This document shows positions 63,546 to 64,000 of a DNA stretch of 64,000 bases, one piece after another; position 1 is the stretch's first letter; the number at the start of each line of letters is the position of its first letter. The stretch covers positions 1 through 64,000 of the forward strand of contig NZ_JAHXKI010000006.1 of assembly GCF_019392195.1 (NCBI RefSeq). The letters are read 5' to 3'. Made by a program: the position numbers and the translations under genes. The notes below the pieces were generated by a model. It did no database searches. It was not told where the DNA came from and saw nothing but the letters and a program-made list of their open reading frames with translations. The DNA comes from Marinobacter sp. F4206 (GTDB taxonomy: Bacteria; Pseudomonadota; Gammaproteobacteria; Pseudomonadales; Oleiphilaceae).

Positions 63546-63561
63546 TGGCAAGAGCCTTGCT
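63546..63561 (+). promoter_or_regulatory. Sigma-54 (RpoN) promoter of glnA
   Basis: TGGCA-AGAGCC-TTGCT has the invariant GG (63547-63548) and GC (63559-63560) ten bases apart, matching the -24/-12 consensus TGGCACG-N4-TTGCW at nearly every position. Transcription would start near 63571, giving a leader of about 145 nt. Confidence 0.88.
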
Positions 63562-63717
63562 TAAATGAAATCAGCCGAAATTTGCAGGTAAGTGGCAGGC
63601 GCTTTTGCTAAGCTGCGAAATCCTGAGGAAAAGATCGGATATCAGCGACTCTGAACGATCCGGCAAAACGAACATGAATACACCCGCTCACGCGGGATAA
63701 CTAACGGAGCATGCACA

Positions 63718-64000
63718 ATGTCCAAGACAGTTGATTTGATCAAAGAACACGAAGTTAAGTGGGTCGACCTGCGCTTTACCGACAGCCGCGGCAAGGAACA
63801 GCACGTCACCCTGCCGGCCTCTGAGGTAGACGAAGATTTCTTCGCCGACGGCAAGATGTTCGACGGCTCTTCAATCTCAGGCTGGAAGGGCATTAACGAA
63901 TCCGACATGATCCTGATGCCGGACGACTCCAGCTCCGTTCTGGACCCGTTCACCGAAGAAACCACTCTCAACATCACCTGCGACATCGTAGAGCCTTCTA
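63718..64000 (+). CDS. glnA: Glutamine synthetase type I (5' part; 3' end outside window)
   Basis: Makes glutamine from glutamate and ammonia. Ninety-four codons are visible, from ATG 63718 with GGAG eight bases upstream. [20 protein letters not shown], quoted for its [10 protein letters not shown] part, and [17 protein letters not shown] with MLMPD-like ILMPDDSS are hallmarks of the GlnA beta-grasp domain. It is regulated at transcription by RpoN/NtrC (promoter above) and after translation by GlnE, encoded in this window. Confidence 0.96.
   Translation, partial: MSKTVDLIKEHEVKWVDLRFTDSRGKEQHVTLPASEVDEDFFADGKMFDGSSISGWKGINESDMILMPDDSSSVLDPFTEETTLNITCDIVEPS

Larger units (their letters stand above)
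63175..63717. other. Divergent typA/glnA intergenic region
   Basis: The 543-bp gap contains the glnA sigma-54 promoter and NtrC-like site described separately. On the minus strand a TATACT -10-like element at 63339-63344 could serve typA, though its -35 is poor. No gene is supported. Confidence 0.7.

Overview
The window is about 58% GC, densely packed chromosomal DNA from a Gram-negative gammaproteobacterium. Gene order and products (pilMNOPQ next to aroKB and a DamX-like gene, argS-SPOR-hslVU, rppH-ptsP, nudF-yqiB-cpdA near tolC, glnE-ilvE beside LPS core genes, typA divergent from glnA) look like a marine Marinobacter-type organism. That genus assignment is inference from gene content and order. 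No rRNA, tRNA, insertion sequence, prophage or CRISPR array was recognised.

Layout. 1-7.9 kb (minus strand): type IV pilus assembly and secretin genes pilMNOPQ, a bidirectional terminator, shikimate kinase, dehydroquinate synthase, and a DamX-like ATPase/SPOR-type gene that runs off the left edge through a (TCAGGC)n repeat. 8-19.3 kb: penicillin-binding protein 1A, malic enzyme, ribosomal protein L31, PriA, ArgS, an FtsN-like SPOR protein and the HslVU protease behind a sigma-32-like promoter. 19.3-25.6 kb: a patatin-like protein with an altered nucleophile motif, PtsP, RppH, a HAD phosphatase and RlmI. 25.7-31.5 kb: GcvH, MetR/MetE, CpdA, YqiB and NudF. 31.7-34 kb: ThiC behind a TPP riboswitch, divergent from a TolC-family protein.

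35.4-52 kb is the most accessory-looking part: an LPS/lipid A/surface-glycan region. It has Kdo transferase and Kdo kinase, two LpxL-family acyltransferases, an ELM1-family protein, three GT4 glycosyltransferases, two GT2 domains (one fused to an O-antigen ligase), ManC, a CDP-glycerol glycerophosphotransferase-family protein, a sialyltransferase-like protein of unusually low GC, a heptosyltransferase and a DUF6165 protein. Together these could build a phosphorylated mono-Kdo inner core, extend it with mannose- and glycerol-phosphate-type decorations, and attach polymer to it. The exact sugars cannot be read from sequence.

52-64 kb returns to housekeeping: IlvE, GlnE, a two-TM potassium channel, a CYTH protein, a major porin with a long AT-rich upstream region, Dtd, proline iminopeptidase, TypA, and the start of glnA behind a clear sigma-54 promoter with an NtrC-like site. 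The two ends of glutamine synthetase control (glnE and glnA) lie 8 kb apart.

Best leads: the patatin homologue with Asn in place of the catalytic Ser, the WaaL-GT2 fusion, the low-GC kdkA-GT4-CDP-glycerol-sialyltransferase-like operon, the in-frame hexanucleotide repeat in the DamX-like gene, and the predicted sigma-32, sigma-54 and riboswitch controls.
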